Program-made: the position numbers and the translations under genes
Assembly (NCBI GenBank): GCA_035939775.1
Contig: DASZFO010000052.1
Coordinates: forward strand, 1-35,095
Direction: 5' to 3'
Source of the DNA: Pirellulales bacterium
Lineage (GTDB): Bacteria; Planctomycetota; Planctomycetia; Pirellulales; DATAWG01
Length of the DNA stretch: 35,095 nt
Notes under the pieces: model-generated
Databases searched by the model: none
What the model was told of the DNA's origin: nothing
The model's input: the letters and a program-made list of their open reading frames with translations, nothing else
Part shown: one piece after another, positions 28,201-35,095 of the stretch
Layout: each line of letters opens with the position of its first letter
How positions within the stretch are numbered: the first letter of the stretch is position 1

Positions 28201-31200
28201 CAAGTCAGCGACATCGGCGGCCGATAAGTTCACCTACGTCGTCCCGCCGGTCGTCACCTCCATCGCTCCCGGTGCCGGTCCGCTAGGGGGCGGAAACACG
28301 GTGTTCATCTTTGGCACGGACTTAAACGGCGCGACGGCGGTGGACTTCGGGCAGAATCCAGGCACAATCCTCGCGGTCTTCCAAACCGATCCCCCTGCCG
28401 ACCTCTGGGAAATGATTGCCATCGCCCCCGCGGGCGCCCAAGGCACGGTGGATGTGACGGTGACGACGGGAGGCGGCCCGTCGGCCACGTCGTCGGCCGA
28501 CGTTTACGCTTACTTCGCGGCACCCGTTTTCGGCCACATGAGACCGTCCTCGGGGCCGACGACGGGCGGCACTGTGGTGATGATCAGTGGCGCGAGTCTG
28601 GAATCCGTCACCGAGGTCGATTTTGGCCAAACCGCCGTCACTTTTCCTAATTTCCAAAGGCAATTCAACGCGATCCGGGTCACCAGTCCAATGGGTGCCG
28701 CCGGCACTGTGCATGTGACGCTAAAATCGGCGGGCGGCACGACCGCGACGTCGGCGGCCGACCAGTTCACCTACATCGCCGCGCCTGTCTTGATCGACTA
28801 CAGCGGGTTCCCTTTTGCTTTGACCCCGAATTTTGGGCCGTACGAAGGGGGCACCACAGTCACGATCAACGGTGCGAATCTAGCCAATGCCACGAAAGTG
28901 AATTTCGGGGCGATTGCGGGCACGATTGTCAGCGACACGGCCACGCAGATCGTTGCCATCAGCCCGGCGCAGCCCTTGGGCAGCATTGTCGACGTGACCG
29001 TGACCACCGCGGGGGGCACGTCGGACCTGTTGTACGGCGACCTGTTCCAATACACGCATGAGCCGCCTTATGTTTACGGCGTAAGTCCGCCGTCAGGCGA
29101 CGTGGCGGGCGGGACAACGGTGACGATCACCGGACTGAACCTGCTGGGCGCGACGGAGGTGGATTTCGGCAGCGTCCTCGGCGGTCCCAAGGCCACGAGC
29201 TTTACCATCAACTCGCCGACACAGATCACGGCCACCAGCCCGGCGGAAACCGCCGGCACCGTGGACGTGACTGTGGTCACGCCGGGCGAACGGTCGGCTA
29301 TTTCGGCGGCAGATCATTTTACGTATACGTCGAGCGCCGTCCCGACCGTCTCCAGCCTGAGCCCATCGTCGGGCTTGGTGGCGGGCGGGACCACCGTCAC
29401 CATCACGGGGACGAACCTGACCGGCGCCACGGCGGTCGACTTCGGCTCGACCGCAGGCACGATTGTCCCCGGCACGGATACAGGCACGCAAATCGTAGCC
29501 ACAAGCCCGGCTGGCGCCGCCGGCGCCGGCGCGGTCGACGTGACGGTGGTGACGCTCAACGGGACGTCGGCCACTTCGCCGGCCGACCAGTTCACTTACC
29601 AAGTGCCCGGCCCCGTCGTCTCCTTAATAAACCCAGCGTCGGGAGCTACGTCGGGTGGCACCATCGTGACCATCAGCGGTTCGAATTTGTCGGGCGCGAC
29701 GGCGGTGAGTTTCGGCGGCACCCCGGCGACTAGCTTCACGGTCAATGCGAATGGAACGATTACCGCCACCAGCCCGGCGGGAACCACTGGCGCGGTGGAC
29801 GTGACGGTCGTGACGGCGGGGGGCACGTCGGCCCTCTCGCCGTACGATCAGTTCCACTACGGCGCCGCGCCGACGATATCAGCCCTCATTGACGGCGGCA
29901 GCCTGATTCACAATCTGGGCCCGAGCAACACCCGCGGTTTCGGGCTCTACATTTTTGGCGGGAATCTGACCGGCGCCACGGAAGTGGATTTCGGCGCCGT
30001 GGCAGGCACAATTATCGACGACCGAGGAGCAGCAGAGGGGTCTATCTATGTCACGACCCCGTCCGAAGGCCCTGGCACGGTCGACGTGAGGGTCGTTACG
30101 CCGAGCGGCACGTCAGCGATTACCCCGGCCGACCAATTCACGTTTACCGCTGGGCCCTTCGTCACGAATGCGACATCGCATTTCATCGACGCTGGCCATG
30201 GCTTCTTTGGCGCAGACGGACCGCTGGCGGGTGGCACGCCGGTGCTCATTCAGGGCTACCATTTGAGCGATGTGACCGCGGTGAATTTCGGCAATACCCC
30301 GGCCGCCAGTTTTACGTATGACAGCTATTACGCGACGATCGTCGCCGTCAGCCCGCCGGGCGCTGCCGGCACGGTGAGCGTGACGGTGACTTCGCCGGAA
30401 GGGACCTCCACGGTCGCGCCGGCTCTAGATTTGTTCACCTACGTGCCGGCCCCGACCGTTTCCGGCATCAGTCCCGCGTCGGGTCCCTTGGCTGGCGGCA
30501 ATAGCGTTGTGATTACTGGCACGAATTTGCTCGGCGCCACGGTGTATTTCGGCGGCCGCCCACTTACGAATTTCTTGGACTATTCTGATACTGACACCAG
30601 TATTCTAGTCGATGCCCCGGCGGGAGCATCTTTGGGCACGGTGGACGTGACCGTGGTAACTGATGGGGGCACGTCGCCGACGCCGTCGGCCGACCAATAC
30701 ACCTACCTGACGCCGCCCGTGCTCTCTGGATTGAGTACGTCGAATGGCGCGATTGCGGGCGGCACGACGGTGACGATCAGCGGCACTGCCTTGGCCGGCG
30801 CAACCGCCGTGGATTTCGGGGGCGTCGCGGGCACGATTATCCCCGGCACGAATACAGACGCTCAGATCATAGTCACCAGCCCCGCTGGTGCTGCCGGCAC
30901 CGTCGACGTGACCGTGACGGCTCTCAACGGCACGTCGGCCATTTCATCGGCCGATCAGTTCACCTACGAAGGGCCACCCAGTATTAGTACCCAGGACACG
31001 AACTCGGGCCCTGTGAAGGGAGGCACGTTGGTGACGCTGACCGGCGCCAGCCTGGCAAACGCCACGGCAGTGGATTTCGGCGCCAACCCCGGCACGATTT
31101 TCAGCGACACGAATGGCCAAATCGTCGTCCTCAGTCCCGAGGCGACCGCGGATGCTGCTGGCACGGTCGGCGTGACCGTGATGACTCAGCATGGCACGTC

Positions 31201-33370
31201 GCCTTCCGGCCAGTTCGCGTTCACGTACGTGCTGCCCCCCGCCGTCACCGGGATTTCTCAATCTTCCGGTCCCGCGGCGGGTGGGACGTTGGTCACCATT
31301 TCCGGCGCAAATCTGTCGGGCGCGACGGCGGTCGATTTTGGCGGCACCCCAGCGACCAGTTTCATACGCGACGGCGACGGCCAGATCAGGGCCTTCAGCC
31401 CGGCGGGCGCCGGCAGCACCGTGGATGTGACGGTGGTTACGGTGGGCGGCACGTCGGCTACTTCGTCGGTCGACCAGTTCACCTACGTGGCTGCGCCTCA
31501 CGTCTCGGCAATCAGTCCGGTGGCCGGTCCGACCTCAGGCGGCACACAAGTCACCATAACTGGCACGGATTTGGCCGGCGCTTCGCGGGTGGACTTCAGT
31601 GACGGTTTCGGCGATGACCGTGTCGGCACGATTGTCAGCGATACGAGCGGCCAGATTTTGGTCTCCAGTCCGTGGTTCTTCGGTTTTGCGGGTACCTTCG
31701 ACGTGACGGTGACGACGATTGGTGGCACGTCGGCCACGTCCGCGGCCGACCAATTCACCTACGTGGACGCGCCGAGCGTCTCGGGCGTCAGCCCCGGCTT
31801 GGGGAACACCTTAGGCAGCAACATCGTGACGATCAATGGCGCAAATCTAGGGGGCGCCACGGCGGTGGACTTCGGCCAGCACGCGGGCACGATCCTCTAC
31901 GATTCGGCCAATCAGATTCAGGTGGTCAGCCCCGCCGGCACCGCCGGTTTGGTCGACGTGACGGTGGTTGCGCCGGGCGGCACGTCGCCCACCTCATCGG
32001 CCGACCGGTTCCTTTACGTCGGTGCGCCGCTGGCTGTGGCCGATAGTTACACGGTAACCCCGAACACGACGCTGACGGTTGCCGCCGCCGGCGTGTTGGC
32101 CAACGATACGGATCCGCAACAATCACCGCTGACCGCGGAGCTGTTGGCCAATCCGTTGCACGGCGCCCTATCGTTTAACGGCGACGGCTCGTTTACGTAT
32201 ACTCCCGACAACGGATACGTCGGCGTGGATGGTTTCGTCTACCAGGCCGACAACGGAATCTTCGCCTCCGCGCCAACGACGGTTTCGCTGGCGATTGGGA
32301 CGCTGACGGTGACCACCACCGCCGATAGCGGGCCCGGATCGTTGCGCCAAGCGATTTTGGATGCCAATGGCAAGCCGGGCCTCCCACATATAGTCCAGTT
32401 CGAGCTTCCGGCCGCGCCGCAAACGATCAATTTGCTTACTCCCTTGCCGGCCGCGACTGATCCCTTGACCGTCTCGCTCGATGCAACGCAGAACGTGACG
32501 GTCGCCCTATCGTCGGGCAGCACTTGGAATGACAACAACTCGCTGACCGTGACCGGCGCGGGAACGCTCACCTTGAGGGCGGGCATCGAGGGCCCGGGAA
32601 ACCTGACGGTCGATGCCGGCAGCAGCTTGACGGCAAACCACATCGTTCAGGGCGCCTTGGTGATCGGCGGCACCGCGGACGCCCCCGCGATGTTGACCAT
32701 CGCCGCGTCGGATTCTTCAGGCAATCCGCTGATTTCCGCGGCCGTAGCATCTTCGAGTAATAGCTCTATTTCGGCCCTGAGCAACAACGTTGCGGGTAAT
32801 GCCGGCACTGAGGCGACCCTTGCCGAACGCCTAGCAGCGATTCGAGCCCGCCGCTTGGCGCAGCAACTTGCAGCGAGTCCGGTCTCGACAGGGGCCAATG
32901 ATGCTTCGTCCGGAATTGCGCCTCCGCCGGTTGTCGTTTCCACGTTAGTCCCGACATCGGCAGCAATCCAAGAGGTCATTTCGACAGCGGCGGGCGTGAG
33001 TCCCATGATTTTCGTCCACGCGATGGTCCCCGTTGATGTAAATGCCAAATCGGCCGCCATCTCTACCGTGGTCAGTGGCAGTTTAGGCGCGCCGGTCGGT
33101 GAGAGTTCTTTTTCGATTCCCCTGGCCGATCCGATCGTCGCAACATCATCCGTCACGAGTCAGACGGGATCCGGCACAGTTCAAGGCGCGGCAGCCACGC
33201 GCAAGAGACTCGATGCGGATGCCGTTGCCGCGGCGTTCGGTTCGGACAATTGGGAATGGCTCGGTTCGGATCCGGTCGCGGGACCGACCTACTGCTCGAT
33301 GGGCAATGTGGGCGGCCTCCTCTTGGGAGATGATTTGCTGGAAGCAATCGCCAAGAAATGGGGCAATTAA
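25283..33370 (+). CDS. Giant secreted protein: LEPR-XLL-like N-terminus, zincin-like domain, 15 IPT/TIG repeats
   Basis: The protein has 2695 residues. ATG 25283 has GGAG 6 nt upstream; an in-frame GTG 12 nt earlier overlaps that site and is rejected. In order: a basic N-terminus ending in the planctomycete LEPR-XLL-like ERLEDRTMLT (~38-47). Then a domain (~50-320) with HELAE at 237-241 and a closing NEYSYRLNGALVQAYWS, resembling putative zincin-like peptidases. Next are five ~112-residue repeats (~375-895), then 15 IPT/TIG domains (~901-2250) with GGTxVTIxGxxLxGATxVDFG cores. A cadherin-like/Big_9 domain (~2251-2340, VLANDTDPQ, GDGSFTYTPDNGYVG) follows. A beta-helix-type segment (TADSGPGSLRQAILDAN) and a Ser/Ala-rich tail complete it. 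It is likely a surface adhesin or matrix protein. Confidence 0.85.
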   Translation: MAGSNRLASHRGNIRVNGRRRKARRSDRQTRLSVERLEDRTMLTIVFPLNSGAETHYNANPFPHGALQNPQVNLIFAGNWTTYQANEGEASTYLADEAAMRNAVQSIVQGPYLTGLEQYGASGTAQMGAVWSDPSQTLPNPTVANAGNLQDYLQNSITHYNTTPPSVDQEHAPIYAVVLDPTDTGTSGSSGGFNAPGSYTVNPGVLGSSVPINMIEVGAYESGGQVDMNKFGQYFSHELAERVVDDHQMFNSPYVNSDIFHSQQVADGEQNANEYSYRLNGALVQAYWSDADQAAIVPDVPSPVANFVLTPTYSLNPNTYGFQSKYDLTVTSSLHAVSFSSGPGGVSVIVDGETATFGLSDDPLNSITVNGASQLYVNDSSDANPSAITVGNIQGKPGWGYVRGVLPVDVDFSYATTSLLESGTSQLNGNVVNVQETGTQTNIICDPQHTTSINIGDSTSVQSIQGAVSVSSSGFPPLGGPSPITITLNDSSDPSSHTFYVENDAATPGWGDVRSLAPAQISYQYEFTASLTIITGSASGGIANVLETGVPTNINGQSGVASTVQIGDNSGVRNIVGQLTISGPTNLLGPNPAATIIIDDTNDLHARTIHVEDSTTPGATGVGEVAGMAPANIYFQYWNTVSLTINTGLANNNVVDVLQTGVTTNLNTVNGSTVNIGYAANGAQGLLSDLNIASPGMSLVRYATINVDDTGDTSARSVTLADPYASSDPGEANASSISGLAPGTINYFGLYTASLSIVTDAIAANSINVLENNVPTYLVGGALTYVYLGDGTTGAQSIFGNLYISSSESGTPDSGNMFISVNDLADGTARTATVSTYYPFKRLLSGLTIFDDPWGSMSGLLPSPATINYEYLDTSSVLIDGNAADQKVNPPGATPVYLNAFPVVTSVSPSTGSLNGGTVVTILGTFLDLPGRFVDFGHKPGHIISDTPTEIQVVAPAATAAGTVDVRVGNVAGKSATSAADKFTYVVPPVVTSIAPGAGPLGGGNTVFIFGTDLNGATAVDFGQNPGTILAVFQTDPPADLWEMIAIAPAGAQGTVDVTVTTGGGPSATSSADVYAYFAAPVFGHMRPSSGPTTGGTVVMISGASLESVTEVDFGQTAVTFPNFQRQFNAIRVTSPMGAAGTVHVTLKSAGGTTATSAADQFTYIAAPVLIDYSGFPFALTPNFGPYEGGTTVTINGANLANATKVNFGAIAGTIVSDTATQIVAISPAQPLGSIVDVTVTTAGGTSDLLYGDLFQYTHEPPYVYGVSPPSGDVAGGTTVTITGLNLLGATEVDFGSVLGGPKATSFTINSPTQITATSPAETAGTVDVTVVTPGERSAISAADHFTYTSSAVPTVSSLSPSSGLVAGGTTVTITGTNLTGATAVDFGSTAGTIVPGTDTGTQIVATSPAGAAGAGAVDVTVVTLNGTSATSPADQFTYQVPGPVVSLINPASGATSGGTIVTISGSNLSGATAVSFGGTPATSFTVNANGTITATSPAGTTGAVDVTVVTAGGTSALSPYDQFHYGAAPTISALIDGGSLIHNLGPSNTRGFGLYIFGGNLTGATEVDFGAVAGTIIDDRGAAEGSIYVTTPSEGPGTVDVRVVTPSGTSAITPADQFTFTAGPFVTNATSHFIDAGHGFFGADGPLAGGTPVLIQGYHLSDVTAVNFGNTPAASFTYDSYYATIVAVSPPGAAGTVSVTVTSPEGTSTVAPALDLFTYVPAPTVSGISPASGPLAGGNSVVITGTNLLGATVYFGGRPLTNFLDYSDTDTSILVDAPAGASLGTVDVTVVTDGGTSPTPSADQYTYLTPPVLSGLSTSNGAIAGGTTVTISGTALAGATAVDFGGVAGTIIPGTNTDAQIIVTSPAGAAGTVDVTVTALNGTSAISSADQFTYEGPPSISTQDTNSGPVKGGTLVTLTGASLANATAVDFGANPGTIFSDTNGQIVVLSPEATADAAGTVGVTVMTQHGTSPSGQFAFTYVLPPAVTGISQSSGPAAGGTLVTISGANLSGATAVDFGGTPATSFIRDGDGQIRAFSPAGAGSTVDVTVVTVGGTSATSSVDQFTYVAAPHVSAISPVAGPTSGGTQVTITGTDLAGASRVDFSDGFGDDRVGTIVSDTSGQILVSSPWFFGFAGTFDVTVTTIGGTSATSAADQFTYVDAPSVSGVSPGLGNTLGSNIVTINGANLGGATAVDFGQHAGTILYDSANQIQVVSPAGTAGLVDVTVVAPGGTSPTSSADRFLYVGAPLAVADSYTVTPNTTLTVAAAGVLANDTDPQQSPLTAELLANPLHGALSFNGDGSFTYTPDNGYVGVDGFVYQADNGIFASAPTTVSLAIGTLTVTTTADSGPGSLRQAILDANGKPGLPHIVQFELPAAPQTINLLTPLPAATDPLTVSLDATQNVTVALSSGSTWNDNNSLTVTGAGTLTLRAGIEGPGNLTVDAGSSLTANHIVQGALVIGGTADAPAMLTIAASDSSGNPLISAAVASSSNSSISALSNNVAGNAGTEATLAERLAAIRARRLAQQLAASPVSTGANDASSGIAPPPVVVSTLVPTSAAIQEVISTAAGVSPMIFVHAMVPVDVNAKSAAISTVVSGSLGAPVGESSFSIPLADPIVATSSVTSQTGSGTVQGAAATRKRLDADAVAAAFGSDNWEWLGSDPVAGPTYCSMGNVGGLLLGDDLLEAIAKKWGN
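26380..27960 (+). repeat. Five ~112-residue internal repeats
   Basis: The cores LYVNDSSDANPSAITV, ITLNDSSDPSSHTFYV, IIIDDTNDLHARTIHV, INVDDTGDTSARSVTL and ISVNDLADGTARTATV recur every ~330-340 bp. Each is followed by a G.V.GL.PA.I.Y.Y segment and a (N/D)V(L/Q)ETG-type strand. The pattern is known from other planctomycete giant proteins. The repeats are diverged at DNA level, so this is old duplication. Confidence 0.7.
27985..32030 (+). repeat. Array of 15 IPT/TIG domain repeats
   Basis: Each unit is ~270 bp and encodes ~90 residues: a PxVxxxxPxxGPxxGGTxVTI start, a LxGATAVDFG strand, an (A/S)PAGxAGTVDVTV turn and a GGTSATSxADQFTY end. Units 8 and 9 have longer first loops. DNA-level similarity is highest at the unit ends, where the segment encoding ADQFTY recurs almost unchanged, so homologous recombination between units would be easy. 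Confidence 0.85.
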
Positions 33371-33447
33371 GAACAGAATGGAGGAGCCGAGCGGACGGGA
33401 AACCGCTTTACTCTGGCCCCACCTCGATCCGCGGAACTGCCTCACGT

Positions 33448-33466
33448 CCGCAGGCCTTGCCTGCGG
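33448..33466. repeat. 8-bp hairpin abutting the dispersed repeat
   Basis: CCGCAGGC (33448-33455) and GCCTGCGG (33459-33466) are exact reverse complements around CTT. The hairpin ends one base before the 50-bp dispersed repeat at 33467. It lies 77 bp after the giant gene's stop, so it may also help transcription end, though there is no T-tract. Confidence 0.5.
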
Positions 33467-33516
33467 CGGTCCGCCCGACCGACGTTGGCAAAAACTTCGG
33501 TCGATCCGACCGACGC
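33467..33516 (+). repeat. Two-hairpin dispersed repeat, copy 5
   Basis: Both arms (CGGTCCGCCCGACCGACG and CGGTCGATCCGACCGACGC) match copies 2 and 3 exactly. The spacer between them differs in sequence (TTGGCAAAAACTT) and is one base shorter. Conservation of the arms with a changed spacer suggests the arms, or their hairpins, are the functional part. Confidence 0.85.
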
Positions 33517-34114
33517 GCGCAAGGTGGTTCGCCGTCACTCCAAAAATCAACTGCGACGTTGAATTGATGGCGGCAGGCGCATCGCGTTGCCCGCTTGCCC
33601 GCACCCCGCAGATTACTCCTTGCAATTTACCGCGCGGGGGGATAGACTCAGCACACTGCTCGGCTCTTAGACCCCTGGACGGGCCTCTGCCGTTGCCCCG
33701 GTCACTGCCGCCCAGAACCGTTTGGTCTGTGGTCGGTGATTCTTTCGTGATTGGGTTTCTTGCGCGAATTCTCCTCGCGATCGCGGTGCGCGGCGTATCG
33801 CAAATCTGCTCGGCTCTTGCCGCGATCTCGGTCGGAGTTGCTCAAACAAACCCTATGGAACGCCGCCGCACGCGCGTATTGCAAAACCGGAGAACGTCAG
33901 CGCCGACGCCAGCTCACTCGGTCTTCGTTGCCGGGAAAATCGCAAGAGCGAGCAGCGCGGTCTCTAAAACTTGTGGAGAATCTCATGGCTGGATCGAATC
34001 GGTTGGCGTCTCATCGCGGTAACATTCGGGCGAATGGCCGCCGTCGCAAGGCGCGGGGCGGCGATCGTCAGACGCGGTTGTCCGTCGAGCGATTGGAACA
34101 GCGAACGCTGTTGA
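33498..34114 (+). repeat. Promoter-leader-LEPR cassette, copy 2
   Basis: This is the second copy of the block at 24776-25414, about 617 bp, beginning at the right arm of the dispersed repeat. It contains the same promoter hexamers, the identical leader hairpin region, the identical segment TCTAAAACTTGTGGAGAATC before ATG 33985, and the N-terminal codons through ERLEQRTLLT. Similarity to copy 1 ends right after that motif. Confidence 0.85.
33620..33648 (+). promoter_or_regulatory. Sigma70-like promoter of the Asp-box propeller gene
   Basis: TTGCAA (33620-33625) and TAGACT (33643-33648) have 17-nt spacing, the same as upstream of the first giant gene. The start would be near 33655, giving a leader of about 330 nt. 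Confidence 0.55.
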
Positions 34115-35095
34115 CCGCCAACTTTCTTCCGGGCGTGCCCGTTTGGCAGGCCCAGGGGCCGGCGCCCATCACAGGAGTGACTTACGCGACTCCCGATACG
34201 AGCGTCGGCGCCGTAGAAAGCATTCTTCCCGTGCCCACGGGCTCGGTGACTTACAATGTCCTGGGCTATTCTGTCACCGAGACGGTCTACACAATCTACG
34301 CCGGCACCGTCAACGGAGGCGTGTGGGAGGCAGACAATGTTACCGCCAGTACGTTGAACGCGATCAACTGGAGGCCGTTGAGCGATAACGAGCCTTCCCT
34401 CGGCGTCGCTTCGATGGCCTACGATCCACGACTCAAAACACTTTGGGTAGGAACCGGCTCTGTGAGCAGCGCCTATCGCCAAGGCGGTCCCGATGTCGGT
34501 CTTCTCAAGAGTACCGACAGCGGAACGACATGGACGCAACTGGGGACCGGTTTGGCTGGACAGCGCATCGTGACGGTCTTGCCGACCGCGAATTATGAAG
34601 GCGGACAGCAAGTGGTTTTCGCCGCGTCTTTGGACGGAGGCGGCATTCTGCGGAGCAATGACGGCGGCAAAAACTTTAACGCAGTGACCAAAGTTAGCTA
34701 CCTCTTCGGGCAACCAGCGGGAACGTTGGCGGGCACTGCCACCGACATAGTCCAAGATCCAAACAACGCGAATCGCTTCTATGCCGCGCTAGCGGGGCAG
34801 GGCGTTTTTGAGAGCGACGATGATGGTTTGCACTGGGGATGGATTGATAACGGAATACCGCAGATGACCCAGGCTGAAGGTACGAAACTGGCTGCGGTCT
34901 ACGACGGAACCACTCACCAAACGAATCTGTACGCGGTCACCGAAAAAGGCGGGAACGTGACCGGGGCCTGGATCACTCATCCGGTCGGGAACTACAGTCT
35001 CACCAATCAACCGCAATGGAGCGCCATCGGGACCGTGCCGGAGTCGAAGCCAGGCGACCCGACGACCGCCCCGCAGGCGGACGTCGGCTACGGGC
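33985..35095 (+). CDS. Secreted Asp-box (BNR/sortilin-like) propeller protein, 3' end cut by window
   Basis: The frame is open from ATG 33985 to the window edge, 370 codons, with no stop. The first ~44 residues match the preceding giant protein (MAGSNRLASHRGNIRANG, ERLEQRTLLT), the LEPR-XLL-like export region of planctomycetes. The body is unrelated: a beta-propeller with Asp-box motifs STDSGTTWTQLG, RSNDGGKNFNAV and ESDDDGLHWGWI, and inter-motif strands such as ASMAYDPRLKTLWVGTGSV. These resemble BNR/sortilin-type and photosystem II assembly factor-like propellers, which bind proteins or glycans. Catalytic sialidase residues cannot be judged from this part. GGAG lies 6 nt before the start. 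Full length is likely far greater than what is seen. Confidence 0.8.
   Translation, partial: MAGSNRLASHRGNIRANGRRRKARGGDRQTRLSVERLEQRTLLTANFLPGVPVWQAQGPAPITGVTYATPDTSVGAVESILPVPTGSVTYNVLGYSVTETVYTIYAGTVNGGVWEADNVTASTLNAINWRPLSDNEPSLGVASMAYDPRLKTLWVGTGSVSSAYRQGGPDVGLLKSTDSGTTWTQLGTGLAGQRIVTVLPTANYEGGQQVVFAASLDGGGILRSNDGGKNFNAVTKVSYLFGQPAGTLAGTATDIVQDPNNANRFYAALAGQGVFESDDDGLHWGWIDNGIPQMTQAEGTKLAAVYDGTTHQTNLYAVTEKGGNVTGAWITHPVGNYSLTNQPQWSAIGTVPESKPGDPTTAPQADVGYG

Noticed and set aside
27985-32030. The IPT/TIG array considered as a CRISPR-like or satellite array
   Set aside because: Units are ~270 bp, diverged and translate to one continuous protein frame with conserved domain cores.
33099-34022. 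307-codon + frame spanning the end of the giant gene and the second leader
   Set aside because: It is in the wrong frame for the giant gene, runs through promoter, leader and repeat DNA, and its counterpart is not preserved in the first cassette copy.

Overview
The window looks like chromosome from a planctomycete, probably of the Pirellulales/Gemmatales type. No rRNA or marker gene is present. The assignment rests on family content: DUF1549/DUF1553 cytochrome-type remnants, a PEP-CTERM protein next to a Tat-type CRTAC1 lipoprotein, a phosphodiesterase-TPR-sulfotransferase fusion, and giant secreted proteins whose N-termini carry the planctomycete LEPR-XLL-like motif. Composition is GC-rich and most reading frames encode exported proteins.

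Layout. 1-3.2 kb: the tail of an unknown gene, then a YcjX-like P-loop NTPase and a YcjF/DUF697-like membrane protein, both +. 3.2-4.5 kb: a gene-poor stretch with a degenerate dispersed repeat and a decayed DUF1549/DUF1553 gene on the - strand. 4.7-12.9 kb: a + strand run of secreted proteins (PQQ-type propeller, broken SIMPL paralogue, intact SIMPL protein, a small doubtful ORF, NPCBM-domain protein, TolB-type propeller, ricin-B-like/HEAT protein), with ATGA overlaps at two junctions. 12.9-14.1 kb: a graveyard holding a thioredoxin-like fragment (-), a 51-bp dispersed repeat and the C-terminal end of an IS66 transposase. 14.1-21.4 kb: a four-gene + strand operon (PEP-CTERM protein, CRTAC1/UnbV lipoprotein, membrane-anchored TPR protein, 983-residue phosphodiesterase-TPR-sulfotransferase fusion). 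21.4-21.9 kb: another copy of the dispersed repeat and an orphan coding fragment. 21.9-24.5 kb (-): a MarR regulator followed by a tandem CE1-type esterase. 24.6-35.1 kb: two giant surface or secreted protein genes, one with 15 IPT/TIG repeats and one with an Asp-box propeller that is cut by the window end.

The most unusual structure is a block of about 620-640 bp present twice, just upstream of and running into the two giant genes. It contains a dispersed-repeat arm, a sigma70-like promoter with 17-bp spacing, a leader of about 330 nt, the ribosome binding site and the first ~44 codons through the LEPR-XLL-like motif. Right after that motif the two proteins become unrelated. This looks like a portable expression-and-export cassette for swapping secreted protein bodies. 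A two-hairpin 51-bp repeat element occurs at five sites, always in intergenic or decayed DNA and twice beside the cassette.

The second notable unit is the 14.1-21.4 kb operon. It pairs a sorted surface protein and a calcium-binding-type lipoprotein with a single polypeptide that joins an alkaline-phosphatase-superfamily hydrolase to a PAPS-type sulfotransferase.
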